Positions 36,671 to 50,800 of a stretch of DNA of 64,000 bases are shown here, piece after piece. Source of the stretch: an uncultured Phocaeicola sp. (GTDB lineage Bacteria > Bacteroidota > Bacteroidia > Bacteroidales > Bacteroidaceae); NCBI GenBank assembly GCA_947626525.1, contig CANQSM010000001.1, positions 62,001 through 126,000 of the forward strand, given 5' to 3'. Numbering within the stretch: position 1 is the first letter of the stretch; the number at the start of each line of letters is the position of its first letter. The translations under genes were made by a program, and so were the position numbers. A model generated the notes under the pieces. It was not told the origin of the DNA, did no database searches, and saw only the letters and a program-made list of their open reading frames with translations.

Positions 36671-38146
36671 CTATTTCTTTATCGGACGCTCATCCGGCCA
36701 GTCATCCGATCGAAATGAAGAGACAGGCAATCCATCCCCACCGAACAAATCTCCTTCGGCATAGTTTTCAAAAGCATACCGAACGGCCACAGGATGAGGG
36801 ACTTGTTCACTTTTCACATAAACCTTACTACGCTGAATCCAAGCTTTTGCCGGATAAAAGATCCTATCCGATCCAGCCACTTTAAACTGGCTGGATTCAA
36901 AACTATGCTTTCCACAAATCCACATCGGGGCTCTTTCAAAACTAACAATCACCGTATCATTCTGTATTTCCATGGATTTGTAATAAGGACTGTCTCCGGA
37001 AATACCTTCCATACCATACGTTTTATTCAAAGCCAATAACGCCAACCGCTCACCGGGAGTACGCTTGTCGTAAGGATGAATTCCCTCTTTAAACCCTGCA
37101 TCCATCAATACGGCCATCCCTACATTAGGTACCATATGTTCAACTTGTGACTGGGCCTCACGCAAATAGGCAGAATTGATAATCTCTTTTCCTCGCTCTG
37201 TAATCAGCCCATAATCATAGGGGGCTATCTGACAATAATAAAACGGAAAATCTCCCTGATTCCATAGCCGTCTCCATCCTTTAATCAAGGTCGAGAACAT
37301 TTCGGCATAAGTATGGGCACGGTTCCAATTGTCTTCTCCTTGATACCAAATCACTCCTTTCATGGAAAGCCCAATCAACGGGCTCAGCATACCTTTGAAC
37401 AATACGGTAGGTGTTCGATTCTTCGATTCTATTTCTCCTTGTGCCTGAGGTATTTTTGCCGCAGCCTCCGGAAAAGCTTTCAACATATCTTCATTCATCC
37501 AGGCTTCACAGGCCGAACCGCCCCATGCTGCTACAATCAGACCAACCGGGACCTGCAAAGTTTCTTCCAACTGACGTCCAAAAAAATAGGCCGTAGCACT
37601 AAACTCCCGAACAGATGCCGGATTAGCTTCCTGCCACTGCCCGGTTACATCCTTTGCCGGCTCTGTGGAAGAGTAACGTTTTACTGTGAACAAACGTATA
37701 TAGGAGTTTTTACTCTTCAATGCAGCCATATTGGCCCCCTCCACAGGTTGATTCTTAAAGCCTTTCATGGGCATTTCCATATTACTTTGTCCGGAACAAA
37801 GCCACAGTTCGCCTACTAACACATTTTTTAGTGTAAGCACTTTTCCATCACTGAAAACAATTTCATAAGGCCCTCCGGCTTCAGGAGTAGGAATGGATAA
37901 TTTCCAATAGCCTGATGCGTCCGACATGGTCGTATAACGTTGATGATCCCAGCCCGGAATCACGGTAACCTGTTTATGAGGAGTAGCTGTTCCCCACAAA
38001 TTCGCATGGGTCTGCTGTTGCATGACCATGTTGTCTGCAAAAATCGCCGGCAACTTTATTTCAGCCTTCACATTCAAAAGGAGTGCACAGAAGAAAAACA
38101 GTGCAACCATCCTACCTATACAAGTACGTATTTTCATGTTTTTCAT
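36671..38146 (-). CDS. SASA-family (sialate O-acetylesterase-like) carbohydrate acetylesterase
   Basis: 491 residues with a signal peptide. The SGNH-type nucleophile is in CSGQSNMEM (about 117), the oxyanion glycine in WGGSACEAW, and the His region in GIHPYDKRTPGERLALL (about 370). VIWYQGEDNWNRA is another hallmark. The start overlaps the GH106 stop by 4 bp (ATGA). RG-II chain B carries O-acetyl groups on methylfucose and aceric acid; the matching gene in B. thetaiotaomicron (BT0985 as I recall) is an RG-II acetylesterase. A role on sialic acid is unlikely here. Confidence 0.85.
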   Translation of the reverse strand: MKNMKIRTCIGRMVALFFFCALLLNVKAEIKLPAIFADNMVMQQQTHANLWGTATPHKQVTVIPGWDHQRYTTMSDASGYWKLSIPTPEAGGPYEIVFSDGKVLTLKNVLVGELWLCSGQSNMEMPMKGFKNQPVEGANMAALKSKNSYIRLFTVKRYSSTEPAKDVTGQWQEANPASVREFSATAYFFGRQLEETLQVPVGLIVAAWGGSACEAWMNEDMLKAFPEAAAKIPQAQGEIESKNRTPTVLFKGMLSPLIGLSMKGVIWYQGEDNWNRAHTYAEMFSTLIKGWRRLWNQGDFPFYYCQIAPYDYGLITERGKEIINSAYLREAQSQVEHMVPNVGMAVLMDAGFKEGIHPYDKRTPGERLALLALNKTYGMEGISGDSPYYKSMEIQNDTVIVSFERAPMWICGKHSFESSQFKVAGSDRIFYPAKAWIQRSKVYVKSEQVPHPVAVRYAFENYAEGDLFGGDGLPVSSFRSDDWPDERPIKK

Positions 38147-41100
38147 TTATTTGTTTTCACTAACTTTACCGGACCTAACAAACCCGCAGGAAGTAATTTT
38201 TTTTCTGCCAAACGATAATTACCATTTGTCCAAATACCTTCATAAGGTGCTTTTCCCTGATCGGCCCCGTTTAAAGCATTGGCCCACGAATTGGTGACCT
38301 CTATTTCAACCGCATTCGTTCCTTTCCTCAAAGCTTTAGTGATATCTACTTCATAAGGAGCCGTCCAGGCAATGCCACAATCCACCCCGTTTATTTTCAC
38401 AGCAGCTACGTCATATAAAGTTCCTAACTCTAACATGACTTTCTCACCTTCTTTTCGTGTTGGCTGTGTCCAAGAGAATTCACCCATATAAACGGCAGTA
38501 CCGGAATAATAACGTATTTTTTCGTCAGCTTCCTTCACCCAATCAAAAAGGTCTTTCCGCTTCATCTCCTTATCTATTGATTCAAAACGAACCGTCCACT
38601 CTTCCACCGGCAAAAGTTCTTTTTTACTCCATACAAACGCGCCTTTTTCTGTTTCTTTAGTCGGTTGTCGGAAAACAATGAAAGCCGACTCTCCAGCATT
38701 CAATTTCATGGTGACTTCCGTTCTGTTTTCATGAACTTTCCAAGCAAATTGCTCTGTAATCTCTCCCGTCATCGGATTCCACCATTCCGGCAACATTCCC
38801 TCTATCCGGAAAGAAGCGGTAAATTCACGAGACGCATTTTCCTGATTAGAGATAAAATAAACATCCGTATTTTCCTGCTCGTTACGACGATGTGTCCAAG
38901 CGACATTCTCCGGAACCATCACATCCCGTTCCAGACCGTAAGCGGAGAAGTCCTCTTGTGTATAAGGCAACTCAGGTATCACCACACCTGCCTGACGCAG
39001 AAGTTCCACTTTTGCCTTCACTTCATCACTCATTTTATTATTGGGATTCATCGGACGCTCCAATGGTAAAACCAATACTTTATACGAAGCACCACCCGGC
39101 AAAACCATACGTCCGTCTTTTACTTCCGCCAGACGCAATAAAGCATCCTTGTTGAATGAGTCATAAGCATATCCCCTCATTGGATTCACCCAATCTTCCG
39201 GATCGGCCATATTAGCAGAATGCGCTACGCCTACCGGCATGACTCTCAACGGTTCCCCAACGTTCGCCAAACGGACTTTCTCACTTCTCACCCTCTCTTC
39301 GCCATAAATCCCGGGCAAGGAAGATACCAACCGGTCGGGTAATATAGCCCGACGCGGCATCTCCTCACCAGTAAAGACCGCAATATCTGTTACCGGTACT
39401 CCATATTGCAACAATGCCTGGCAACGGGTAATATAATCAACCAATCCCTTTCCACCATTCTTCCACCACGTATTATCACGCTGGAAAAAGAGTCCGATAC
39501 CATCCAAGGTCATACCCGGTTTTTTATCCAAATAAGGATTATGCACATATACATGGAAAAAAAGTTTATTGAGACCCAAAGCGTAATTCCGATCCAATAC
39601 AGGTTTCAACATTGCAGGAGTTTCGTCCCACATACCTCGTACTGATGTGAACCCTTCTGCCTGAATAATATGTTTTCCGTACACATGTCCACCACTAATG
39701 GCATCCAGCATGTCGTTCAATTTATCATGCGTAGGACTTCTCAACCAAAATTCTCCCATCGGGCAATCCACCTTCCGATAATGGAGCATACCATCACTTA
39801 CCATCGTAGGAGCCACGCTTTCGCCCGCAAATCTGCAACCAAGTTCTTTAGCCCCATCCGCAAACACTTGATAAAAGACATTGTCCACCAGTTCTGCAAT
39901 GGTAGTCCGGACATCACGCAACACACGCTCCGAAGTTTCCACATCATCCATCGGAATACCTGCCAGAAGAGGCAAATAAGGCATTAATTCATATCCTCTC
40001 CGTTTTTCAAACTCCTCCGCAAAGTTGCTACTCCAATTCTGGCTTCCACATTCCCAACTATCTATATAAGTATATTTCAAGACTCTATGTGCCAAGTCTG
40101 GCCCCATTTTCGCAAAGATCTTACCAAACCAGTTATCAAATTGTTTACGCACAGCCAATGCGTTGAATTTATCACATTCCAAACCTTTTCCAGCGCCTCC
40201 TGTGGCATTGATATGTCCCGTAGAAGTATGCCCCATACGAAGAACACACCATTTTCCATCCGGTAAGGTAGCAGAAAGCATACCGTTTTTCATACCTTTG
40301 GTAAGATCCAATACCTCTTCCTTTTTAATGCAATCAGCAAAAGGAAGTTCATCCGATGGAGTATCGGCAGCCACACGCCAGACCAATCCAGCTTTACCTT
40401 CCCATTGATGCAATCGGGGTTCCCCATGCAACAGAATCTGCTTGATTTTCAAATTCGGCTTCCATTTTGCCGCATCCATATCTTCACATCCCGGTTCACT
40501 TCCCTCCGGTGTCCAATAAAAACGGAAAAAACGGGCCGTGGTAGCCGGTATCGAATGGGTGGACTGCTCATCTGTATTCTGCCATCCCTGCCGCGCAGGA
40601 ACCAATTGCTTTACCGTATAAAAACGTTTTCCATCCTTACTGGCCATCACTTTCAAACGATGGGCTTGATAATTGTTTCCATTCAATATGATTTCAATAT
40701 TGCGACATGTAACCGGAGTCTCATATCCATACTGAATCCAACATGGCTCGGAAGAACGAATCACTCCAGCCTCATCTATCGAAACCGTTTTTCCCGGGTT
40801 AGCGACTTCCCCCCAATTTCCACAAGTTATTTTAGGCATTTGTGTAATCTTTTCCCCTTTCACCGGCAAAGCGAATAGGGCTATATCTTCATAATAACCC
40901 TCATAATTTTTCGGCATAGGAAGCTTCAAGTTCTTTACATACCCTCCCGAAACAATCGTATCACTGAATACCACCTTTTGCATGGATTCTTCCGGAGTAA
41001 TCCACGGTCCTCCCGCCAAAGCAAAACCATCGCAAATATGCACGCCCAGCTTCAGCCCTAATTTATCGGCTTGTTCCATTGTATAACGGAGCAATTTCCA

Positions 41101-41487
41101 CCATTCAGGAGAAAGTTGCGTGGCCTTTCCCTGATACTGTTCGCCTTGTTCCACAGACTTAATGAACACGATATAAGCACCTCCTAGGCCGATCTCTTTC
41201 ATCGCCTCCAAATCGGCCTTGATCCCTTCCTCGCTTACCGCTCCGTACATCCAGTACCATAACGTCCAAGGCTTAGCTTCCTCAGAGGGGGTGATAAACT
41301 GCTGTAGCAACGGACGCACATCTCTGCTATCCTGCATGAAACCTGCGACAGAAAGTTTCTTTTCCTTTTCCAACTCGGACAAAGTGGAGTCCGATAAATG
41401 GAAAAGTATTCGTGCCGAGGCCTGCCACACAAACAAGACAAACCACCCCAACACAAATCCCCATTTTTTAACTATATTATCACTCAT
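38143..41487 (-). CDS. GH106 alpha-L-rhamnosidase
   Basis: 1114 residues with a signal peptide (to about QASA). GH106 features: RPLLQQFITPSEEAKPWTLWYWMYG-type start of the barrel, DGFALAGGPWITPEESMQ, YIDSWECGSQNW, CPMGEFW, HVYGKHIIQAEGFTS, and a C-terminal jelly roll (GTLYDVAAVKINGVDCGIAW). It cuts alpha-L-rhamnose from glycans in the periplasm; BT0986, the syntenic gene in B. thetaiotaomicron, acts on RG-II chain B. Located 13 bp downstream of the GH2 stop and coupled to the esterase. Confidence 0.9.
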   Translation of the reverse strand: MSDNIVKKWGFVLGWFVLFVWQASARILFHLSDSTLSELEKEKKLSVAGFMQDSRDVRPLLQQFITPSEEAKPWTLWYWMYGAVSEEGIKADLEAMKEIGLGGAYIVFIKSVEQGEQYQGKATQLSPEWWKLLRYTMEQADKLGLKLGVHICDGFALAGGPWITPEESMQKVVFSDTIVSGGYVKNLKLPMPKNYEGYYEDIALFALPVKGEKITQMPKITCGNWGEVANPGKTVSIDEAGVIRSSEPCWIQYGYETPVTCRNIEIILNGNNYQAHRLKVMASKDGKRFYTVKQLVPARQGWQNTDEQSTHSIPATTARFFRFYWTPEGSEPGCEDMDAAKWKPNLKIKQILLHGEPRLHQWEGKAGLVWRVAADTPSDELPFADCIKKEEVLDLTKGMKNGMLSATLPDGKWCVLRMGHTSTGHINATGGAGKGLECDKFNALAVRKQFDNWFGKIFAKMGPDLAHRVLKYTYIDSWECGSQNWSSNFAEEFEKRRGYELMPYLPLLAGIPMDDVETSERVLRDVRTTIAELVDNVFYQVFADGAKELGCRFAGESVAPTMVSDGMLHYRKVDCPMGEFWLRSPTHDKLNDMLDAISGGHVYGKHIIQAEGFTSVRGMWDETPAMLKPVLDRNYALGLNKLFFHVYVHNPYLDKKPGMTLDGIGLFFQRDNTWWKNGGKGLVDYITRCQALLQYGVPVTDIAVFTGEEMPRRAILPDRLVSSLPGIYGEERVRSEKVRLANVGEPLRVMPVGVAHSANMADPEDWVNPMRGYAYDSFNKDALLRLAEVKDGRMVLPGGASYKVLVLPLERPMNPNNKMSDEVKAKVELLRQAGVVIPELPYTQEDFSAYGLERDVMVPENVAWTHRRNEQENTDVYFISNQENASREFTASFRIEGMLPEWWNPMTGEITEQFAWKVHENRTEVTMKLNAGESAFIVFRQPTKETEKGAFVWSKKELLPVEEWTVRFESIDKEMKRKDLFDWVKEADEKIRYYSGTAVYMGEFSWTQPTRKEGEKVMLELGTLYDVAAVKINGVDCGIAWTAPYEVDITKALRKGTNAVEIEVTNSWANALNGADQGKAPYEGIWTNGNYRLAEKKLLPAGLLGPVKLVKTNK

Positions 41488-41499
41488 TTTTCACATCAA

Positions 41500-44343
41500 T
41501 TATTCAAACCGCAAAACAATGCGACCGTTTTGCGATCCGTCCACCCATTTAGCCTGCGAAGATGGGCCAATTAAATCTGTCGTATTCACTTTATTACGCA
41601 CAGGAGGTATCACTTTCATGACCGCAATACCCGTCTTGGGAAGCGTGTAAAGAATATGATCACGTCCATCACGGGGTTCGTATATACCAATATAGCTTTC
41701 AGGAGTTTCATTCTGAATACAGATGGTTCCATCCTGTGTTCTCAGATTCATCCATGAAACATGGGCAAAATAGCCTTTGAATTCAGGATAAGTGAAGCTT
41801 TCTGCTGGAACCGGGTCATTGTAATCATTCTCCCATAATCCATATTGAGGACCATGCAGACGATTCTGCCATACACGATACGGGCCATCTCCTACCCAGC
41901 ATTTGCTTATTACTTTCTCTTCCGGATAATCGAACTTCACTCCCATTAAATCTACCACACCACTAAAATTATAAGTAAAATCCAATATAGCCGATCCATC
42001 TGGAGCTATGGTCCATCGGGCTTTATCGAAGCAACCAAGCCGGTAAGTTGCCGTCACCACCACTGTGTTTCCTTTTTCTTCTACTTCCAAGCCGACAAAC
42101 TTGCCCACATCTTCAAATTCTTCATATTGTGTTTTCTTTTTTTCTGCATCTTTATCATCGTGGTTGTAGAACTGATCCATAGAACGGTCTGCACGACGTG
42201 CGCAAATAAAACGTGGACCATCTTTCAAGTCTATGGTCTTGCCATTCAATACGACACCTTTTAACTGGCCGATTTTTTTACAAAAAATATAAGTACGCCC
42301 ATTGGCAGTCACTGTCAATTTTTGGCTATCTTGTTGACAAATCGGCTTGCTGCCTTGGTTACTTTGGGCAATTTCCTTTTGTTGGTAAGTCAGCGGATAG
42401 CTCCAAGTAAACAATTCATTTCCATACATATCAATGGCTGTAATCTGTAAAGCATCCGCTTCGTCCTTGATATATGGTATCTTTACAATTCCTGTACCAT
42501 GAGGCGCCACATCACAACCTTTCACCTCTCCTTGTGCCAATACTTTCACATCGCCTTTCTCATTGTATGAAGGGAACTGAACACGCTTCCAAACAAAACG
42601 GCAAGAATTCAGATTCAGGAAGTCATAACGATTTTCCACCTGAAGTGTCCCATCAAAATTCGAATCTATATGTTTGTTCATAATTTGTACCGGACACCAA
42701 ACCTCCTTAACGGTCCAGTAACTGCCTTCTTTCTCATGATGAGGACCGACAATACCATCAGCACCGTAATTGCCACAGTTATCAATAAAGCCGTCCATGT
42801 CCACCCTTTTCACGCCTTCATCGGCCAATACCCACAAGAATCCACCGACACAACGAGGATGTTTACGCATCATCTCCCAATAATCGTACAAGCCTGCGCC
42901 ATGACCGCCATCATAAAGTCCATGCAAAAATTCGGTAGGCATAAAAATTTCCGGCTTACGCATGTAATTCTGACTCTCCCCATACGAACGGTAATGCATC
43001 GTTTCGAATCCTCCGAAATTACCTTGCGGATGCAATACAGGACGTTTTTGTGGATCATATTTATGAAATTCGCCATTCAATTCATCATTCCAACCTTTTT
43101 CATTGCCATTGCTCCACCAGATGATACACGGATGGTTCACATCACGTTCCACCATCTCTTTCACCAACTTTTGTCCCACAACGGTTTCATGCTTACCATG
43201 CCAACCAGAAAGTTCGTCCATCAAATAGAGGCCAAGTGAATCGCAAGCCTCGTAAAATTCAGGATCAGCCGGATAATGTGACAGACGTACGGCATTCATA
43301 TTCATACTCTTTATCAGCAACACGTCTTCAATATTCTTTGCCTTACTCAACGTACGACCGCTTTCCGGACGGAAACTGTGACGGTTTACACCTCGGATAT
43401 TCACCCGGACACCGTTGATATACAATCCATCGCTTTCACGCACCTCAATGGTACGAAAGCCGAACTTCTCAGTCTCTCGATGCAACACTTTACCAGAAGT
43501 GTTCATCAACGTAAACTGGGCACAATACATATTGGGTGTTTCGGCCGTCCACAAAGCCGGATTCTTTACTTTCAACTGAGCAAGACACTGGTCACTACCC
43601 GTTCGAATAGGGTTTGTACTCTCAGCCACTTTTTTTCCATTTTTATCAAATAGCACTGTTTCCACCGAAGCATTTTCCACCGCTGTATTCAAATAGCAAT
43701 GAGCGTTGAATGTACCATCCGCTTTAGCGTCAATAGCCACATGGTGAATATTTTGTGCCGGACGCGCCAACATAAACACCGGTCGGAAAATTCCTCCAAA
43801 ATTCCAATAATCGGCACGGCGTTCGGACAAATTGACTCCTGCATTCTCACTTTCTTTGCTGACCGTTACTTCCAATACATTTTTCTTTTTTGGCCCAAAA
43901 AAAACACGATCACTAACATCATAAACAAAACGATAAAAAGCCCCCTGATGCATCGAACCGGCTTTCCGGCCATTTATTTTTACCTGTGTATCCGTCATGG
44001 ATGCTTCAAAAACCAGTTCCACTTGTTTACCGTTCCATGATTCCGGTAATTCAAACTCATATTTATACAGTCCTTTCTCACTGGCAACGCCCTCGGGAAA
44101 AGCTTTTCCATAAAATTTCATACCATATTGGTATGTACCAAAGCCTTGAAGTTCCCAGCAAGAAGGAACTCCTATTTTGGTCCATTTTCCGGAATTATTA
44201 CCATCGGTACACATAAAATCCCATTGTACCATATTATCGCATCCTGTACCTGAAAGGTACTGTTTTTCCGTCTGCACAGACGACTGGGCAAACAATCCGG
44301 TCGACAACAACAGCGAAAAGAGCCATGTCACAATTTTCTTCAT
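41500..44343 (-). CDS. GH2 family glycosidase (BT0992-like position)
   Basis: 947 residues, signal peptide (FAQSS). GH2 sandwich begins KWTKIGVPSCWELQGFGTYQYG; catalytic acid in WSNGNEKGWN (about 411), nucleophile in MPTEFLHG (about 469), YWNFGGIFRPVFML typical of beta-galactosidase/galacturonidase relatives. A C-terminal LacZ-type domain 5-like region (WVGDGPYRVWQNRLHGPQYG) completes it. By position it would be the RG-II GH2 thought to remove beta-linked galacturonic acid from chain A; this is inference and beta-galactosidase is the alternative. Confidence 0.82.
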   Translation of the reverse strand: MKKIVTWLFSLLLSTGLFAQSSVQTEKQYLSGTGCDNMVQWDFMCTDGNNSGKWTKIGVPSCWELQGFGTYQYGMKFYGKAFPEGVASEKGLYKYEFELPESWNGKQVELVFEASMTDTQVKINGRKAGSMHQGAFYRFVYDVSDRVFFGPKKKNVLEVTVSKESENAGVNLSERRADYWNFGGIFRPVFMLARPAQNIHHVAIDAKADGTFNAHCYLNTAVENASVETVLFDKNGKKVAESTNPIRTGSDQCLAQLKVKNPALWTAETPNMYCAQFTLMNTSGKVLHRETEKFGFRTIEVRESDGLYINGVRVNIRGVNRHSFRPESGRTLSKAKNIEDVLLIKSMNMNAVRLSHYPADPEFYEACDSLGLYLMDELSGWHGKHETVVGQKLVKEMVERDVNHPCIIWWSNGNEKGWNDELNGEFHKYDPQKRPVLHPQGNFGGFETMHYRSYGESQNYMRKPEIFMPTEFLHGLYDGGHGAGLYDYWEMMRKHPRCVGGFLWVLADEGVKRVDMDGFIDNCGNYGADGIVGPHHEKEGSYWTVKEVWCPVQIMNKHIDSNFDGTLQVENRYDFLNLNSCRFVWKRVQFPSYNEKGDVKVLAQGEVKGCDVAPHGTGIVKIPYIKDEADALQITAIDMYGNELFTWSYPLTYQQKEIAQSNQGSKPICQQDSQKLTVTANGRTYIFCKKIGQLKGVVLNGKTIDLKDGPRFICARRADRSMDQFYNHDDKDAEKKKTQYEEFEDVGKFVGLEVEEKGNTVVVTATYRLGCFDKARWTIAPDGSAILDFTYNFSGVVDLMGVKFDYPEEKVISKCWVGDGPYRVWQNRLHGPQYGLWENDYNDPVPAESFTYPEFKGYFAHVSWMNLRTQDGTICIQNETPESYIGIYEPRDGRDHILYTLPKTGIAVMKVIPPVRNKVNTTDLIGPSSQAKWVDGSQNGRIVLRFE

Positions 44344-44370
44344 ATTATCAATTTTTAATTATTTTCTCTA

Positions 44371-47658
<3,288 letters not shown>

Positions 47659-47830
47659 CTACTCGGATTGATTCTATTAATTATCATAAATTCATTTTAT
47701 TTTTTTCTTTCGTTTTTACCACTCCAAATCAACTATATCTCAAATAGTTGACATTGAGAATCGTCCTTACCACATTGCAAAACATACCTCAAAGCCCTTT
47801 ACAAAAGCCACTTTTAACGCATGGGTATCA

Positions 47831-47846
47831 CCCTCCAAACGGAGGG
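47831..47846. repeat. Small perfect hairpin in mid-operon gap
   Basis: CCCTCC-aaac-GGAGGG, 30 bp past the stop of the GH137-like/GH2 gene and 180 bp before the LacZ gene. No U-run, so not a classical terminator; it could be a processing or stability element. The rest of the 47650-47876 gap is AT-rich; I saw no clear TAnnTTTG box. Confidence 0.45.
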
Positions 47847-47876
47847 AAACCTAAGTTAATTGGACATCCCAATAGT

Positions 47877-50800
47877 TTATTGCACATCTAAAGCGTCAAA
47901 AGAGAGTTGATCCATATTCTCGGCAGACAAAATCACTCTATAGGTACCTGCATTAATAAAACCACCGGTGGTCGTACTCATCATACGCCATTTCTCCGGT
48001 GTATCAGGGAAAGTCAACATGTCATCCTTCAACACGCTCCCGTTCGACGCTATCAACTTTAAGTTTACCAGAATCGGCTTCCCGCTCTGGTTCATGAACT
48101 TAAATCGCAAGGCATAAACTTGCGCCAGTCCAGTAGTAATGATCCATTCTATACTATTTTTCTTTCCTGCACCAAAGAACACACCGGTCTGCTTTTTAAA
48201 CTCTTTCTTCTCGAACTTCCCTTTCAGCAAGGCATCTTCCGCCTCATACGTCACACTGGCACGGGCATTTTTATCCTCCGGCAGCAGTTCCTTCGGCATT
48301 TTCTCCATTACATCCTTGTCCACTTTCTCCCAACTCCAGGAAGAAGAAATTTCCTGCAAAGAAGCCGATGGCGTTTTCGAAGCAATGGCAATGGCCGAAA
48401 TCAGCGCTTGCCCAGCTTTTACTTCCGGAAAGTCAATCACCAACTGTCCGCCTTTCACATCAACTTCCACTACTTTCTTCAAAGCACTGTCGTGGCCAGC
48501 TTCCGCCCATATATCCAAATTATCTATTACTCTCCTTCCATTCGCAGCCACATCGAAAATGCGAAGCCCTTCACAATCGGTTCCGGCACCGCCTCCCGTA
48601 CCATGCCATGGCTCCGTGAAATAAAGTTCCAACCGATACATACCATCAGGAAGCTGAAAACGATAGTTCAGTTTGTGGCGTCCGAAACGAAATGTCTGAA
48701 AAAGTTTCCAATCACGAGTTCCCCGTATCGGGTCGTACGTTGCACGCTGACTAGCTTGGTAAGGAGAAAACTCCTTAAAATCTTCCGCCCAAGAATGCGA
48801 ATATGTGGAATCATCCGTCGCCCATTGTTGTCCGAACTCATCGATATAAGCATCTCCTCCACAATTGATACGATATAGGTACGAATACCCCTTTTCTCCC
48901 TTCAACAGAGAAGTCGGTTCTTTATATAAAGCCTCAAAATGAGGTGCTCTTTCCAAACTATCCAATACAATCACATCTTCGGCAACCGGTTTCCCTTTAT
49001 AATAGCCTACAGCACGAAGTACATTGTAACGAACATCACGATTCTCCCACATGAAATGAGTGCCCACGCCGTGATTGACTTTGCGCCCCAAGAAAGCGTC
49101 CTCTGTCGCATCATTATAAAGGAGTACCGAATCGCAATTACTATACACCTCTATCGTTGCCCGACGGCGGTTTTTAAAACGATTGGGCCACGTGTGCGAC
49201 ACGATATACACCATCGGATCTTTCTTTGCATCCGTATAATTGGCGCGATACATGTAATAAACATCCAAAGGTTCTTCCCAAGGAGTGGTCAATCCCTTAT
49301 AATTAAACGGTCCTACTTTGTCAATCATCCGATAAGCCTCATCCGGCTGACATCGTCCCGGGTTATCATGACTACTGAATATCCATTGGAAATGTCCGCA
49401 CAAACTATCTTTCGCCTTTTCAGCCAAACGTATTTTGGTTTCCATCAATTGGCACATGCGCTCCTCACTCCACGGAGCTTTCGGATCGAAATCTCCCGGT
49501 TCCGTATGGAAATCTATACTGCGCCACGCACCGTATTCACCGTTAAGGAGCTGATTGGGTTGCGACAACTCTTGGTCATACTTGCATACATCCCCTCCAT
49601 ACGTTCCACTCCAATTCTGTATGACATTCCAGTCAGTTCCTTCGCCCCCGTTGCAGGTGGTAATGACACGCATATTGTTCGCCGTAGGGTCCATTTCCCG
49701 GATGATTTCGCTACACTCTTGTGCAAACTCACGCGGCAACGTACTCTCATTTTGCAATCCCCACATCACTATCGACGGAGAATTACGACGTTCCTTCACC
49801 CATTGACGAAGCAGTTTCTTGAAATTTTCCCGGAACTCGGGAGTATCATACCAAATATGAGCAGAGAACTGAGTCCAAAAGAGGATTCCGTTTTTATCCC
49901 AATACGTCTGATAATCCAGATGATGAGGCTGATGTGCATCACGAAAAGCATTGAAGCCGGCATTCTTTATCTGTTTCACCCGAGCAGCCACCTGTTCTTT
50001 GCTGAAAGCATGGCTCTGTCCGAACTGGTGTTCATACTCACACACACCGTTTAAAAACACAGGTTTTCCATTCAGATAGAAACGTCCATCCCCATCCTGA
50101 CGTTTTACCGGCCAACTAATCGTCCGGATACCAAACGGAGTCATAATCTCATCTGTCGTCTTGGTGTCACGCTTAATCATGGAAACCAGCTTATAGAGAT
50201 AAGGACATTTCGTATTCCACAGAATCGGATTCTTTACGGAAGCTTGTTGCTTGATAACTTTTGTTTCACCAGGAGTCAAGGTTACTTTCTCTACCAGACG
50301 AAAGACCTGCGCCCCATCTTCATTACAAAACTTATTCACCAACTCCACGTTTTCCTCTGTCTTGCCATAATTTTTTATTTCGATTTCCATCCACACGGTT
50401 TCGGCTTTGTCATCATTCCAAATGTGCACGCCAAACGGCTCTATGCGAATTTCATCGGTAGCTTCCAATGTCACTGGGCGGAAAAGCCCAAAGGGTTGGG
50501 AACCTTCACTGAATCCCCATTCCGAAGAACAACCTCCACATACCCAAGGCATATCAGCAATCATCTCAGGATGTTCCGCCTTTACTTCCAACCGATTGAC
50601 TTGTCCTAATTTCAAGGCTTCCGTCACATCCAATGTCAAAGTAGTACGCCCCACAGGATGACGACCGAAATCCACCCCGTTTACCCGAATAGTGGCATAC
50701 GTACCAACCCCTTCGAAACGTAAGAAATAACGTTTTTTTCCTACCAATTGCGGCACAGTAAATTCTTTCTCATACACAGCTGTTCCATGCAGATTACCAT

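Noticed and set aside
36671-38146. Sialic-acid metabolism gene
   Set aside because: The SASA fold often gets this label, but the neighbours are pectin enzymes and no sialidase or Nan genes are present.
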